Of a stretch of DNA of 47,440 nt, positions 11,741 to 20,553 are shown in pieces. Every line of letters begins with the position of its first letter. The stretch's first letter is position 1. Origin of the DNA: Nocardia mexicana NBRC 108244 (lineage in GTDB: Bacteria > Actinomycetota > Actinomycetes > Mycobacteriales > Mycobacteriaceae); assembly GCF_001613165.1 (NCBI RefSeq), contig NZ_BDBV01000077.1:1-47440 (forward strand), read 5' to 3'. Made by a program: the position numbers and the translations under genes. The notes below the pieces were generated by a model. It was not told the DNA's origin, did not search any database, and saw only the letters and a program-made list of their open reading frames with translations.

Positions 11741-13174
11741 ATGGACCCCATGCATCCGGCTCGCCGCTGGTCGTCCGCCGCCGCACGGCTGGCGGGGCCG
11801 GTGCGGGAATGGGTGCGCGGCCGCGACAGACCGCATTCGGACGCGCCGCCCCCGGACGAGCCGCCGGTCCCCACCGACCTACTCGACCTGCTGCGCCGCT
11901 TGGGTGTCGCACTCATCGGCTCGGTCGAGACGACCAACCGGGTGCAGGTGATCCTGGAAGAGCTGGCCCATCGCTACGGCTACGACGAGGTGCGGTTCTT
12001 CGTGCTGCCCACCGCCGTCTTCGTGCGCGTCGAGGACTCCGGCGGCAATACCTATATCGACCTGCTCGACGCCGACGTCGGCACGCTGCGGCTGGACCAG
12101 ATCGACAAGCTGTACCGGCTGATCGCGAAGATCAAGCGCACGCTGCCGCCGCCCGCCGAGGCCATCGCCGAACTCGAGGGCATCCTCGACGCGCCGCCGC
12201 CGACCGCGATCTGGCTGCAGCTGCTCGGCAACGTGGTGCTCACGCTGGGTCTCGGCATGATGCTCAATCCGTCGGCCCGGGCGCTGATCGGCTACTGCGC
12301 GCTGGGCCTGGTGGTGCAGGTGCTGATCATGCTGGCCGATCAGTTCCGACTGCTGCAGTTGGCGCTGCCGGTGGCCGCCGGGGCCACGGTGACGCTGCTG
12401 GCCTTCGGGTTCCCCGGATTGTTGTCCGGGGGTTACCCCACCCAGCTGATCGTCCCGGCGGTCGCCAGCCTCCTACCCGGCGCGGTACTCACCAACGGCA
12501 CCATCGAACTCGCGACCGGATCGATGGTGGCGGGGTCCAGTCGGCTCGTCTACGGCATCAACATGTTGTTCCTGCTGGCGTTCGGCATTCTGGTGGGACT
12601 GCAGATCATCGGGCCCAACCCGCACAAGATCGAAACTGTGGTGCAGCTCGGTTGGTGGGCACCGGTGCTGGGGGTGCTGCTGATCGGCCTCGGACATTCC
12701 TGGCGTTCCAGCGCGCCGCCGGATTCGATCCTCTGGCTGCTGGTCGTGCTGTATGCCACCTATTGCGCGCAGGAGCTGGGGAAGCTGACCGGGGGAGATC
12801 TGTTCGGCGCGTTTCTCGGTGGACTGGCCGCCGTCCCGGCCGCCTATCTGATCCAGCGCGACCGGCACGCGCCACCCGTGCAGGTGGCATTCCTCCCGGC
12901 GTTCTGGATGCTGGTGCCGGGCACCATCGGACTCACCGGCGTGTCCGAGTTGGTCACCGGCCGGGATACCAGCGGCGTGCACGTCGTCGTGACCACGCTG
13001 CTCACGATCATGGCCATCGCACTCGGCGTGATGGTCGGCTCCGGCCTGGTCGCGACCAAGCGCCCGCACCTGATGCCGATGGTGCAGAAGCTGCTGCCGG
13101 AGGGCACGGCGACCACCCGCGGCCACGAGACCGCGCACCGCGACGGGGTGTCACCGGACGACGGGCAGTCCTGA
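11741..13174 (+). CDS. Threonine/serine exporter family membrane protein (ThrE-like)
   Basis: A 477-residue integral membrane protein. The N-terminal cytoplasmic part contains the family block TTNRVQVILEELAHRYGYDE, followed by FFVLPTAVFVRVED and a helical linker to about residue 150. The C-terminal two thirds has about nine to ten hydrophobic segments, including the conserved glycine-rich PGLLSGGYPTQLIVPAVASL and LPAFWMLVPGTIGLTGV. This two-domain layout is that of Corynebacterium ThrE, which exports threonine and serine. The actual substrate here is inferred. It follows a 16-codon leader ORF, and its end overlaps the convergent SGNH hydrolase gene by 24 bases. Confidence 0.85.
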   Translation: MDPMHPARRWSSAAARLAGPVREWVRGRDRPHSDAPPPDEPPVPTDLLDLLRRLGVALIGSVETTNRVQVILEELAHRYGYDEVRFFVLPTAVFVRVEDSGGNTYIDLLDADVGTLRLDQIDKLYRLIAKIKRTLPPPAEAIAELEGILDAPPPTAIWLQLLGNVVLTLGLGMMLNPSARALIGYCALGLVVQVLIMLADQFRLLQLALPVAAGATVTLLAFGFPGLLSGGYPTQLIVPAVASLLPGAVLTNGTIELATGSMVAGSSRLVYGINMLFLLAFGILVGLQIIGPNPHKIETVVQLGWWAPVLGVLLIGLGHSWRSSAPPDSILWLLVVLYATYCAQELGKLTGGDLFGAFLGGLAAVPAAYLIQRDRHAPPVQVAFLPAFWMLVPGTIGLTGVSELVTGRDTSGVHVVVTTLLTIMAIALGVMVGSGLVATKRPHLMPMVQKLLPEGTATTRGHETAHRDGVSPDDGQS

Positions 13175-13777
13175 CCCGGGCTCGGACAGCCACAGCAGCC
13201 AGTGCGGCACGATGAGCGCGGCGAACTCCTCGTAGCCGGCGGCGCCGGGATGGTACCCGTCGTCCTCGGCGACCTCCCGCATCCAGGTTCCGCTGTGCCG
13301 CAACGGCTGATGCACCCGCACGTACGAAACGCCTTCGGCGTCACAGACATCGGAGAACTCCGCATCCAATTTCTCGGTGCGGCTGTTGTGTTCGTCGTCG
13401 TCGACCGGGGGCGGCGCGACCATCAGTGTCGGCCAACCGAGTTCGCGCGTGCGGCGCAGCATCGCGGCGAGGTTCGCCACCGACTGTTCCGTCGCCACCC
13501 ACGCCCGGCCGTCCTCGGACATGGTGTCGTTGACCCCGAAGGAGAACACCACGCGGCCGTCGGCTTCGGCCGGTAACCGCAACGCGCACTCGTCCTCCCA
13601 GCGCTCCGCGATCTCGGTGGAGGTCTGGCCGCGGACCCCGAGGTTGTAGTAGGTCAGCGGTTGCCCGGCCCCCGCCGCCCGCGCCGCGAGACGACCGGCC
13701 CAGCCCAGGCACTGCCGATCCCCCAGCCCGGCAACCAGCGAATCCCCCACGAAGCAGATACGGACGTCACGAACCAC
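13151..13777 (-). CDS. SGNH/GDSL-type hydrolase
   Basis: A 208-residue lipase/esterase of the SGNH fold. The catalytic serine block ICFVGDSLVAGLGD is near the N-terminus, the oxyanion glycine lies in YYNLGVRGQTS, the asparagine in FSFGVNDTMS, and the Asp-His pair in AEDDGYHPGAAGY. No signal peptide is visible, so it is cytosolic. The start is a GTG at 13777. Its last 24 bases overlap the 3' end of the ThrE-like gene in antisense orientation. Substrate not predictable; likely a small ester or acyl group. Confidence 0.85.
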   Translation of the reverse strand: MVRDVRICFVGDSLVAGLGDRQCLGWAGRLAARAAGAGQPLTYYNLGVRGQTSTEIAERWEDECALRLPAEADGRVVFSFGVNDTMSEDGRAWVATEQSVANLAAMLRRTRELGWPTLMVAPPPVDDDEHNSRTEKLDAEFSDVCDAEGVSYVRVHQPLRHSGTWMREVAEDDGYHPGAAGYEEFAALIVPHWLLWLSEPGSGLPVVR

Positions 13778-13883
13778 AGAGTGATCGTTGCACGCTCAAC
13801 GCTCATTGTCGGGACAAAGGCCGGAATCCACCCACAACGTGCACGCAATAGGATCTCGGTGGATTGTCCGGGAGGGAGTACGC

Positions 13884-14663
13884 ATGGCAACGGAGGCGCC
13901 GCTACCGCGGTGGTTCACCGATCTACTGGCGCATCGCCGCTGGATCCGCCGGGCTCGGCCGTTTCCGCACGTGTATGTCCGCGACGTGTTCGTGGCGGCG
14001 TTCTATCGGCGGCTGGCCGAGGAATTCGAGCGGGTGCACCGGGAACAGGGCAGGTTCACACCGGTCGCCGACGGCTACAGCGCGACGGGGGTGAGCCTGG
14101 CCGCGGTGCGCAACGGGCCCATGGAGGTGTTCCTGTCGCGCGCCTGGCACGACCTGATCGAGCGGGTCACCGGCGTGCGGGCCAGCGGCGACGTGGAGGG
14201 GTCGCTGCATCATCACGAGCCGGACAGCCCGCGAGGCTGGCCGCACCACGACCTGACCCCGGCCTGGTTCCCCGCGGCGCCACCGGAATCCGGCGAGGTC
14301 GGGCTGCCCGGCGGCACGATCGATCTGCGAACCGGTGAGCGCCCCGCGGGGACGGACGCGCGCGAGCTGGTGCGTGCGGTCGCGGTGCTGTTCTACCTGA
14401 ACAACGAGGAGTGGCGGCCGGGCGACGGCGGGGAGACCGCGTTGTTCGCGCATGCGGGCGATCCCGACGGCGCCGCCCCGGGGTCGACGGTATCGGTTCC
14501 GCCGCTGAACAATTCGATGGTGGTATTCGAGTGCACGCCGCGGTCGTGGCACACCTTCGTGGGTGCCAACGCCGCCGCCCGCAACTGCGTGGTGATGTGG
14601 CTGCACCGGCCCAAGGACGAGGCGGCGCGCCGCTGGGGAGGAGATCGCATTGCCGACTGGTGA
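13884..14663 (+). CDS. 2-oxoglutarate/Fe(II)-dependent oxygenase, prolyl hydroxylase-like
   Basis: A 259-residue 2OG-Fe(II) oxygenase. The iron facial triad is visible: the HxD of WPHHDLTP and the distal histidine in TPRSWHTFVG, with the 2-oxoglutarate arginine in AARNCVVMWL. FYLNNEEWRPGDGGETALF is the usual jelly-roll strand pair preceding the second histidine in P4H-type enzymes. GGGAGGGAG precedes the ATG at 13884, so this start is favoured over the earlier ATG at 13788. The final 14 bases overlap the SDR gene that follows. Likely a hydroxylase whose product is handled by the SDR; the substrate is unknown. Confidence 0.82.
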   Translation: MATEAPLPRWFTDLLAHRRWIRRARPFPHVYVRDVFVAAFYRRLAEEFERVHREQGRFTPVADGYSATGVSLAAVRNGPMEVFLSRAWHDLIERVTGVRASGDVEGSLHHHEPDSPRGWPHHDLTPAWFPAAPPESGEVGLPGGTIDLRTGERPAGTDARELVRAVAVLFYLNNEEWRPGDGGETALFAHAGDPDGAAPGSTVSVPPLNNSMVVFECTPRSWHTFVGANAAARNCVVMWLHRPKDEAARRWGGDRIADW

Positions 14664-15612
14664 CAATCGCCGCGTCTGCCTGCTGACCGGGGCGGGCGGC
14701 AGGCTGGGTGACGCCTTCTGCCGCGCCTTCTACACCCGCTACGACATCGTCGCGGTGTGCCGCACCCGGGTGCCCGCGGCCCCGTCGCAGGACGAGTGGT
14801 TCATCGATCCGCTGGAGCCGTCGACGCCGCTGCCGGAGAACGCCTCCCGCATCCACGTGGTGCGGGCCGACCTGACCCGGGAGGGTGAGGTGGAGCGGGT
14901 GGTCGACCTGGCGCTGGCGAAATTCGGGACCGTCGATCTGCTGGTCAACAACGCCGCACACACCCGCATGCAGCCGCACGGCCTCGTCGACGGCGACTCC
15001 GCGCTGGACGAGTTCGATCCGCACTTCGCGCTGAACGTCGGTGTGCCGCTGCGCCTGTCGACGCGCCTCGCACAGCGGTGCTGGATGCACGGCGATACCG
15101 AGAACCGGGAACGCAACCGCAATATCGTCAACGTCTCGAGCATCTCCGGTTCCGAGGTCTACCCCGGCGGACAGGCCATGTATTCGGCCTCGAAGGCGGC
15201 GCTGAACCAGCTGACCCGGCATCTGGCCGCCGAATTCGCCGAATTCGGCGTGCGCGCGAATGCCATCGCCCCCAACTCCTTTCCCGCGCTGGTACCGACC
15301 GAGCAGGTCGCCGCGTCCATCGCGGAACTCGACGCGGGCGCGATGACCGGCGGAATCTACAGCGTGGGCGTGCCCGAGCGCACGGGGGTCTCCGGCAACG
15401 GGATCGCGGACAGCATATCGATAGACGGTGCTGTGGCAGGCGGCCCGCGCGGTTCGACGCAAGATTCGGCGACGCAGCTCGATCCCATGTCACAGCGCGG
15501 CGCGGCGGGGCCGGAGGCTCCCGCGATGCACGGCGGCCGGGCCATGACCGGAACCGCGGCGGCGCCCCCGACCGGCAGCGGGCGACATGCCCGGCCCGAG
15601 CCGCCGGTGTGA
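14650..15612 (+). CDS. Short-chain dehydrogenase/reductase with a C-terminal low-complexity tail
   Basis: A 320-residue SDR. The NAD(P) motif is TGAGGRLG, the NNAAH loop follows, and the catalytic pair is the serine of NVSSISG with YSASKAA. The start is TTG at 14650 with GGAGGAG seven bases upstream, inside the end of the oxygenase gene, so translation is coupled. The SDR fold seems to end near AGAMTGGIYSVG (about residue 240). The last ~75 residues are rich in Gly, Ala, Pro and Ser with no family match I know. The normal SDR ending (TGQ...DGG) is replaced by this tail, which may come from loss of an earlier stop. It probably oxidises or reduces the oxygenase product. Confidence 0.8.
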   Translation: MPTGDNRRVCLLTGAGGRLGDAFCRAFYTRYDIVAVCRTRVPAAPSQDEWFIDPLEPSTPLPENASRIHVVRADLTREGEVERVVDLALAKFGTVDLLVNNAAHTRMQPHGLVDGDSALDEFDPHFALNVGVPLRLSTRLAQRCWMHGDTENRERNRNIVNVSSISGSEVYPGGQAMYSASKAALNQLTRHLAAEFAEFGVRANAIAPNSFPALVPTEQVAASIAELDAGAMTGGIYSVGVPERTGVSGNGIADSISIDGAVAGGPRGSTQDSATQLDPMSQRGAAGPEAPAMHGGRAMTGTAAAPPTGSGRHARPEPPV

Positions 15613-15893
15613 GCCCGCGCGGCGCCGGCAATCGGCGCTCCCGAGATCGGGGGCGCCGCGATTCCGCGGTGGTCGGCCACGGCGATCCCGGCTCCCATCC
15701 GGCCGGGCCGAGCCTCGTGGACGGGCAGGACGCGGAAGCGGGCCGGTTGCCGCCCGATAACCGGACGCAATCGGCAGCCGCGCGCTGGCAGCGGCGTGTT
15801 GCCACCGGTCGCCTCGCGGCGCTCCTGCATACTCACACGCGAGCCGACCCCGGGACCGACGCCGCTCCCTCGATCCGAAAGATCCGATACGAC

Positions 15894-18266
15894 ATGCGAG
15901 TCGACGGGCGGGAAATTCCCGTCTCCGGCAGCCTGCTGCAGCCACGGATCCGGCGCACCAGCGACATCATCCGCGTGGTGCTGTCGGCTCTGCTGGTGGC
16001 GCTCGTCGTCGCGGGATCGCTGATCACCCGGTCGCGCTGGGAGGCGCTGGAGCGCTCCGTCTCCGATATCGTCGGCATCCTCACGCCGGACCAGTCCAAC
16101 CTCGTCTATCTGTGCTACGGCATCGTCATCGTGGCGCTGCCCTTCGCGATCCTGGTCCGGCTGATCTTCCGCTGGCAGTGGACACTGCTGTTCGGCTATC
16201 TGACGGCGGGCCTGATAGCGGTGGTGCTGCTGTCGATCACCGGCACCGGACTCTCGGCCCCGCAATGGCATCTGGCCGTGCCCAAGCAGCTGAACACCTT
16301 CCTGTCGCAGTTCCTCGACGACCCGCGCTGGATCGCGATGCTCACCGCCATGCTGACCGTGGCCAGCCCGTGGTTGCCGGCGTCGTGGCGGCGCTGGTGG
16401 TGGGCGCTGCTGCTGGCGTTCGTGCCGCTGCACCTGTTCGTGAGTCTGGTGGTGCCGTCGCGGGCGATGTTCGGCCTGGCCGTCGGCTGGTGCGTCGGCG
16501 CGGTGATCGTGCTGCTGGTCGGCACGCCCGCGCTCGAGGTGCCGCTGGATGCCGCGGTGCGGGTGCTGGCCAAACGCGGCTATACGGTCACCGGATTCAC
16601 GGTGCTGCGCCCGGCCGGACCCGGACCGCTGCTGCTGTCGGCGGACACCGGCCCGTCACACCGGCTGACCGTGGAACTGTACGGCCAGAACCAGCGCAGC
16701 TGGGGCATGCTGCGGCAGCTGCGCCGCTGGGCGACCTTCCGCAGCAGCGAGCGGGCCCCCGCCTTCGCGTCGCTGCGCCGCGCGGTCGAGCATCGCGCGC
16801 TGATGGGCATCGCGATCGGCGACGTGGGCCTGGCCAGCAACAAGCCGCTCACCGTGGCGGCATTGGAGCGCGGGTGGACGCTGTACGCGCACACGGTGCC
16901 GCGCGGCACGGCGCTGTCGGCATCGGACAGCGAGGTGGTGCTCACCAACGTGTGGCACGCCCTGCAGAACATGCATCGCGCCCAGATCTCGCACGGTGAC
17001 CTGCGGGCCGAGGAGATTCGCGTGGTCGAGGGGCGGGTGCTGTTCGGCGGCTTCATGTCCGCCGAATTCGGTTCCTACGAACCGCGATTCTCCTCCGATA
17101 CGGCCCAGCTGCTGCTGTCGACGAGCGCGCTGTTCGGGGTGGAGCCGGTGGTGCGCACCGCGATTCATGTCTGCGGCGAGCAGGCGGTGCTCAATGCCTC
17201 ACGGCGGCTGACGAAGTCGGCGCTTCCGGCACCGGTGCGCAAGTCGGTTCCCGACTCCGGCAACCTGATGAAGAAGGTGCGGGCGGAGGTACAGCAGCAG
17301 ACCGGCGAGGACCGCATCGAGGCCGCGCGGATCACCCGGTACTCACGCGGCCAGATCATCCAGCTGGTGCTGCTCATCGGCCTGGTCTATGTCGCCTATC
17401 CCTACATCAGCCAGGTGCCGACGTTCGTCACCGAACTGCGCACGGCCAACTGGTGGTGGGCGCTGCTCGGGCTCGCCGTGTCGATGGGCACCTACCTCGG
17501 TGCGGCCATGGCACTGTGGGGCTGCACGTCCGAGTCGGTGAACTTCCCGAGACTGCTGCTCGCGCAGGTGGCCAACACCTTCGCCGCCACCACCACGCCC
17601 GCCGGTGTCGGCGGCCTCGCGCTGAACGTGCGGTTCCTGCAGCAGAACGGCCTGGGCACGGTCCGGGCCACCGCGGCCGTGGCGCTACAGCAGTCGGTGC
17701 AGGTGATCACGCATGTGGTGCTGCTGCTGTTCTTCAGTGTGGCGGCGGGGGTTTCGGCCAACCTGGCGCATTTCGTCCCCGATGCGACCGTGCTGTACCT
17801 GGTCGCGGGCGCGCTGCTCGGACTGCTCGGCGCGACCATGTTCGTCCCGACGGTGCGGCGCTGGCTGCGCACCGAGGTCCGTCCCCAACTCGCCGAGGTG
17901 GTGCACGAACTGCGCGATCTCGCGCACAGCCCGTCCCGGCTGGCGATGATCGTGGGCGGCTGCGCCGCAATCACTCTCGGCATGGCCGGGGCGCTGTGGG
18001 CCAGCATCGAGGCCTTCGGCGGCAGTGCCACGTTCGTCACGGTCACGGTGGTCACCATGATCGGCGGGACGCTGGCCTCGGCCGCGCCGACACCGGGCGG
18101 CGTCGGCGCGGTGGAGGCCGCGCTGATCGGTGGCTTGGCCGCGTTCGGCGTGCCCGCCTCGATCGGAGTCCCGGCCGTGCTGCTCTACCGGGTGCTGACG
18201 TGCTGGCTGCCGGTGTTCTGCGGGTGGCCGATCATGCGGTGGCTCACCTCGAACAACATGGTCTGA
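15894..18266 (+). CDS. Large membrane protein: lysylphosphatidylglycerol synthase-like TM domain with a degenerate kinase-like domain
   Basis: A 790-residue polytopic protein. Residues ~20-220 hold about six hydrophobic segments. Residues ~230-440 form a soluble domain resembling aminoglycoside-phosphotransferase/ABC1-type kinases (ISHGDLRAEEI at ~365). Residues ~485-785 form the UPF0104/LPG-synthase TM domain, with NTFAATTTPAGVGGLALNVRFL and SAAPTPGGVGAVEAALIGGL as its conserved loops. The kinase-like domain keeps HGDL but lacks the expected Asn, which is Glu, and a DFG-type metal Asp (FGGFMSAEF instead), so it is probably a binding domain. LPG-synthase TM domains flip or transfer lipids; here a lipid-transport role is inferred. 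The start ATG has only weak upstream purines, and 280 bases without a gene precede it. Confidence 0.78.
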   Translation: MRVDGREIPVSGSLLQPRIRRTSDIIRVVLSALLVALVVAGSLITRSRWEALERSVSDIVGILTPDQSNLVYLCYGIVIVALPFAILVRLIFRWQWTLLFGYLTAGLIAVVLLSITGTGLSAPQWHLAVPKQLNTFLSQFLDDPRWIAMLTAMLTVASPWLPASWRRWWWALLLAFVPLHLFVSLVVPSRAMFGLAVGWCVGAVIVLLVGTPALEVPLDAAVRVLAKRGYTVTGFTVLRPAGPGPLLLSADTGPSHRLTVELYGQNQRSWGMLRQLRRWATFRSSERAPAFASLRRAVEHRALMGIAIGDVGLASNKPLTVAALERGWTLYAHTVPRGTALSASDSEVVLTNVWHALQNMHRAQISHGDLRAEEIRVVEGRVLFGGFMSAEFGSYEPRFSSDTAQLLLSTSALFGVEPVVRTAIHVCGEQAVLNASRRLTKSALPAPVRKSVPDSGNLMKKVRAEVQQQTGEDRIEAARITRYSRGQIIQLVLLIGLVYVAYPYISQVPTFVTELRTANWWWALLGLAVSMGTYLGAAMALWGCTSESVNFPRLLLAQVANTFAATTTPAGVGGLALNVRFLQQNGLGTVRATAAVALQQSVQVITHVVLLLFFSVAAGVSANLAHFVPDATVLYLVAGALLGLLGATMFVPTVRRWLRTEVRPQLAEVVHELRDLAHSPSRLAMIVGGCAAITLGMAGALWASIEAFGGSATFVTVTVVTMIGGTLASAAPTPGGVGAVEAALIGGLAAFGVPASIGVPAVLLYRVLTCWLPVFCGWPIMRWLTSNNMV

Positions 18267-18281
18267 AATCCACGGCGCTCG

Positions 18282-18899
18282 TTATGCGCCCAGCTCTTTG
18301 ATCGCCTCCTCCGCGGACAGGCGGCCCGCAGTGGTCAGGTCGAGGTTCGCCAGCGACGCCTCGTGCGCCTCCGGCGCGGCAGCGGCCACGCAGTCCGCGA
18401 TCGGGTGCACGGTGAAGCCGAGATCGGTGCCGTGGCGGGCGGTCTGCTCCACGGTGAGATTCGTGGCGACACCGGTGATCAGCAGCGTGTCGATGCCGCG
18501 GGCCGCCAGCCAGTCCGGCAGCGCGCTACCGGCCAGGCCGGACAGCTTCTGATTGTCGAACACCGCACCCTGCGCCGCCTGCTCCGCCATCTCCGCGATG
18601 ATCGGCGAGCCCTTCGCATCCGGTCGGAACTCGGTCTGCGCGGAGGCCACCGACCTCATGAATCCGGTGTTGCGCACCAGGCCGCCCTCGCCGACGGGGA
18701 TGGTGAAGCGGGTGAAGATCAGCGGCAGTCCCGCCTGCCGGGCCGCGGCGTGGAAGGCGGTCGCGCGCTCGACCACTCCGCTCGCCGCAACCGGTTCGGC
18801 GAGCATGGGCCCGAAGAATCCCTCGGGTTCGATGACATTCACCTGCCAGTGCAGGGCGAGGACGGCGGTACGGGTTCGATCGAGTGGCATGAAATCCAT
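18282..18899 (-). CDS. Isochorismatase-fold (cysteine hydrolase) protein lacking expected catalytic residues
   Basis: A 205-residue protein with the alpha/beta fold of nicotinamidase/isochorismatase proteins. The opening strand TAVLALHWQVNVI, central RFTIPVGEGG, QKLSGLAGSALPDWLAARG and LLITGVATNLTVEQTARHG align with the family. The position normally filled by the catalytic Asp (IDMQ) is His17 (LHWQ), and the position of the nucleophilic Cys (TdvCVeaT) is Thr149. Lys118 may be the conserved lysine. EntB-type isochorismatases lack the Cys but keep the Asp, so this variant fits neither set. The start at 18899 precedes the fold directly; 18890 is an alternative ATG. Function is unknown; it may be a binding protein or use altered chemistry. 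Confidence 0.78.
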   Translation of the reverse strand: MDFMPLDRTRTAVLALHWQVNVIEPEGFFGPMLAEPVAASGVVERATAFHAAARQAGLPLIFTRFTIPVGEGGLVRNTGFMRSVASAQTEFRPDAKGSPIIAEMAEQAAQGAVFDNQKLSGLAGSALPDWLAARGIDTLLITGVATNLTVEQTARHGTDLGFTVHPIADCVAAAAPEAHEASLANLDLTTAGRLSAEEAIKELGA

Positions 18900-18961
18900 A
18901 CTGCCGCAGGTGTGTCGGATCCGTCGGGTGGTGTCCAACCGCCGCTGGCAATACGACGCGG

Positions 18962-19444
18962 CTACACCTTGCGCAGGGTGCCGGTGAGGGCTCCGTCCGG
19001 TGCACCGACGCGATAGGCGAGCGATCCGTCGGTGTGGAGCTGAACCGTCGATTCGGCGTCGCCGTCGCACCCCGCGCCGTTCGTCGACCGGGCGGCCAGG
19101 GTCAGCTCGGACTCGGTGCTCCGGACCACGCGTTCGGCCCGATCACAGCGGGCGCCGGAGGCCTTGTCGGTGTACGAGGAGGTCACGGCATCCTCCGGGT
19201 TCTCGCTCCCGATCCTCAGGACGACGTCGAAGCTGCCGCGGCCGTTGTCGGCCACCCCCTGCCATTCCCCCTGGAAGGCCGGTGCGATGGGTGCCGCCGC
19301 ATCCTCGCTCTCCGGGCTGCGCAGATACGCCACGACAGCCCACGCAACCAGCAGGATGGCAAGGGGTGCGACGATCGCGAAGCGCAGCCGATTCTTGCGG
19401 CGAATCGCCCGCTGCTCGGGCGTCTCCCAGTGATCGCGGGCCAC
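18962..19444 (-). CDS. Membrane-anchored protein of unknown function
   Basis: A 160-residue protein not recognised as a known family. A basic N-terminus (RRKNRLRF) is followed by one hydrophobic helix at residues ~22-41 (FAIVAPLAILLVAWAVVAYL), then an extracytoplasmic domain of ~110 residues with two cysteines (GARCDRA, GAGCDGD) that could form a disulfide. FQGEWQGVADNG and SYTDKASGARC suggest a small beta-rich domain, as in many actinobacterial surface proteins. The start is a GTG at 19444. It lies 62 bases upstream of the isochorismatase-fold gene on the same strand and may be co-transcribed. Confidence 0.6.
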   Translation of the reverse strand: MARDHWETPEQRAIRRKNRLRFAIVAPLAILLVAWAVVAYLRSPESEDAAAPIAPAFQGEWQGVADNGRGSFDVVLRIGSENPEDAVTSSYTDKASGARCDRAERVVRSTESELTLAARSTNGAGCDGDAESTVQLHTDGSLAYRVGAPDGALTGTLRKV

Positions 19445-19723
19445 AGTGCCGAGTGTATGCCGATCGGAGGCGTCGGATCACCCGTGTCCACAGCCCTTGA
19501 CGCATTCGAATCCCCTTGCGGGACTTTTAATTCCACCGTCCAGTACGCGATTGCCGGTGGCCATTCCCGCGCCGGGCGAAAAGTTCTCTGCGCTAACGGT
19601 TTTCGCGACACGTGCCGTACTTAGGTGTTTCGTCGGCGATACGCCACGGCGTGGCCTGCAGGTTCGATCCGGTTCACCCCTAGTTTGTTGTCGCCGGGGA
19701 GCCACGCTGCCACGCTGACTGAT

Positions 19724-20422
19724 GTGTCTACGCCGGAGCGGACCACCCGGGCGGGTTTCATCGAAATCACCCCGGCCTACCGACTTCTCGACATCGTGCA
19801 CGATACGGCGCTCGCCCGTGCCGAGCGGCGGCTGCAGCGCGAGTTCACGATCCTGTTCGACGCCAATACGATTCACCGCTTCCTGTACGACTCCTACGCC
19901 CAGATCAAGGAGCGGGCCGCGGTGCAGCTCTATCTGCCGCTGCTGGCCGAGCGGTTCGCCCGGCAGCAACTGCACGCCCGCGCCAAGGTGGAGGGCCGCA
20001 TCGACCACGCCGTGCCGGTGGTGCTGTTCCTGTGCACGTTCAACGCCGGGCGCTCGCAGATGGCGCTGGGCTTCTTCGAGCACTACGCCCAGGGCCGGGC
20101 GCTGGCCTGGTCCGGCGGGTCGGAGCCGAGCGGCGCGCTCAACGCCGCGGCGGTCGCGGCCATGGCCGAGGTGGGCATCGATATCTCCCACGAGTTCCCC
20201 AAGGCCTGGACCGACGAGATCATCCTGGCCGCCGACGTCATCGTCACCATGGGCTGCGGCGACGAATGCCCGCTGCTGCCCGAGATCCGGCAGGAGGACT
20301 GGATCGTGGACGACCCCGCCGGGCTGCCGGTGGCCGAGGTGCGGCCGATCCGCGACGATATCCACCGGCGCGTGCGGGACCTGCTGACCGACCTCGACCT
20401 TCCCGCGCCGGTACAGCGCTGA
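19724..20422 (+). CDS. arsC: Arsenate reductase, mycothiol-type, with N-terminal helical domain
   Basis: A 232-residue protein. Residues ~98-232 form a low-molecular-weight tyrosine-phosphatase-like arsenate reductase: LFLCTFNAGRSQMA carries the phosphate-loop Cys104-x5-Arg110, and VDDPAGLPVAEVRPIRDDI holds the Asp-Pro acid region. Residues ~20-95 form a helical domain found fused to ArsC in corynebacteria and relatives, where arsenate is first joined to mycothiol and then released by mycoredoxin. The start is a GTG at 19724 with no strong ribosome-binding site. No arsR, acr3 or arsB is nearby, so this is an orphan reductase. It might act on other LMW-PTP substrates. Confidence 0.82.
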   Translation: MSTPERTTRAGFIEITPAYRLLDIVHDTALARAERRLQREFTILFDANTIHRFLYDSYAQIKERAAVQLYLPLLAERFARQQLHARAKVEGRIDHAVPVVLFLCTFNAGRSQMALGFFEHYAQGRALAWSGGSEPSGALNAAAVAAMAEVGIDISHEFPKAWTDEIILAADVIVTMGCGDECPLLPEIRQEDWIVDDPAGLPVAEVRPIRDDIHRRVRDLLTDLDLPAPVQR

Positions 20423-20553
20423 TCGCACAATACGATTCGCGCCGCGGCCCGTTAGATGACATGCTGCCACCACTCGTGGGAGCGTCGGCGCCTCGGTGAG
20501 TACGTCGATAGTCCCGGTATTTCGAAAACACCTTGTGAGAAGGGATTTTTCCT

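Noticed and set aside
19660..19690. tRNA-like T-arm (GGTTCGATCCGG)
   Set aside because: No acceptor stem, D-arm or anticodon arm could be found around it.
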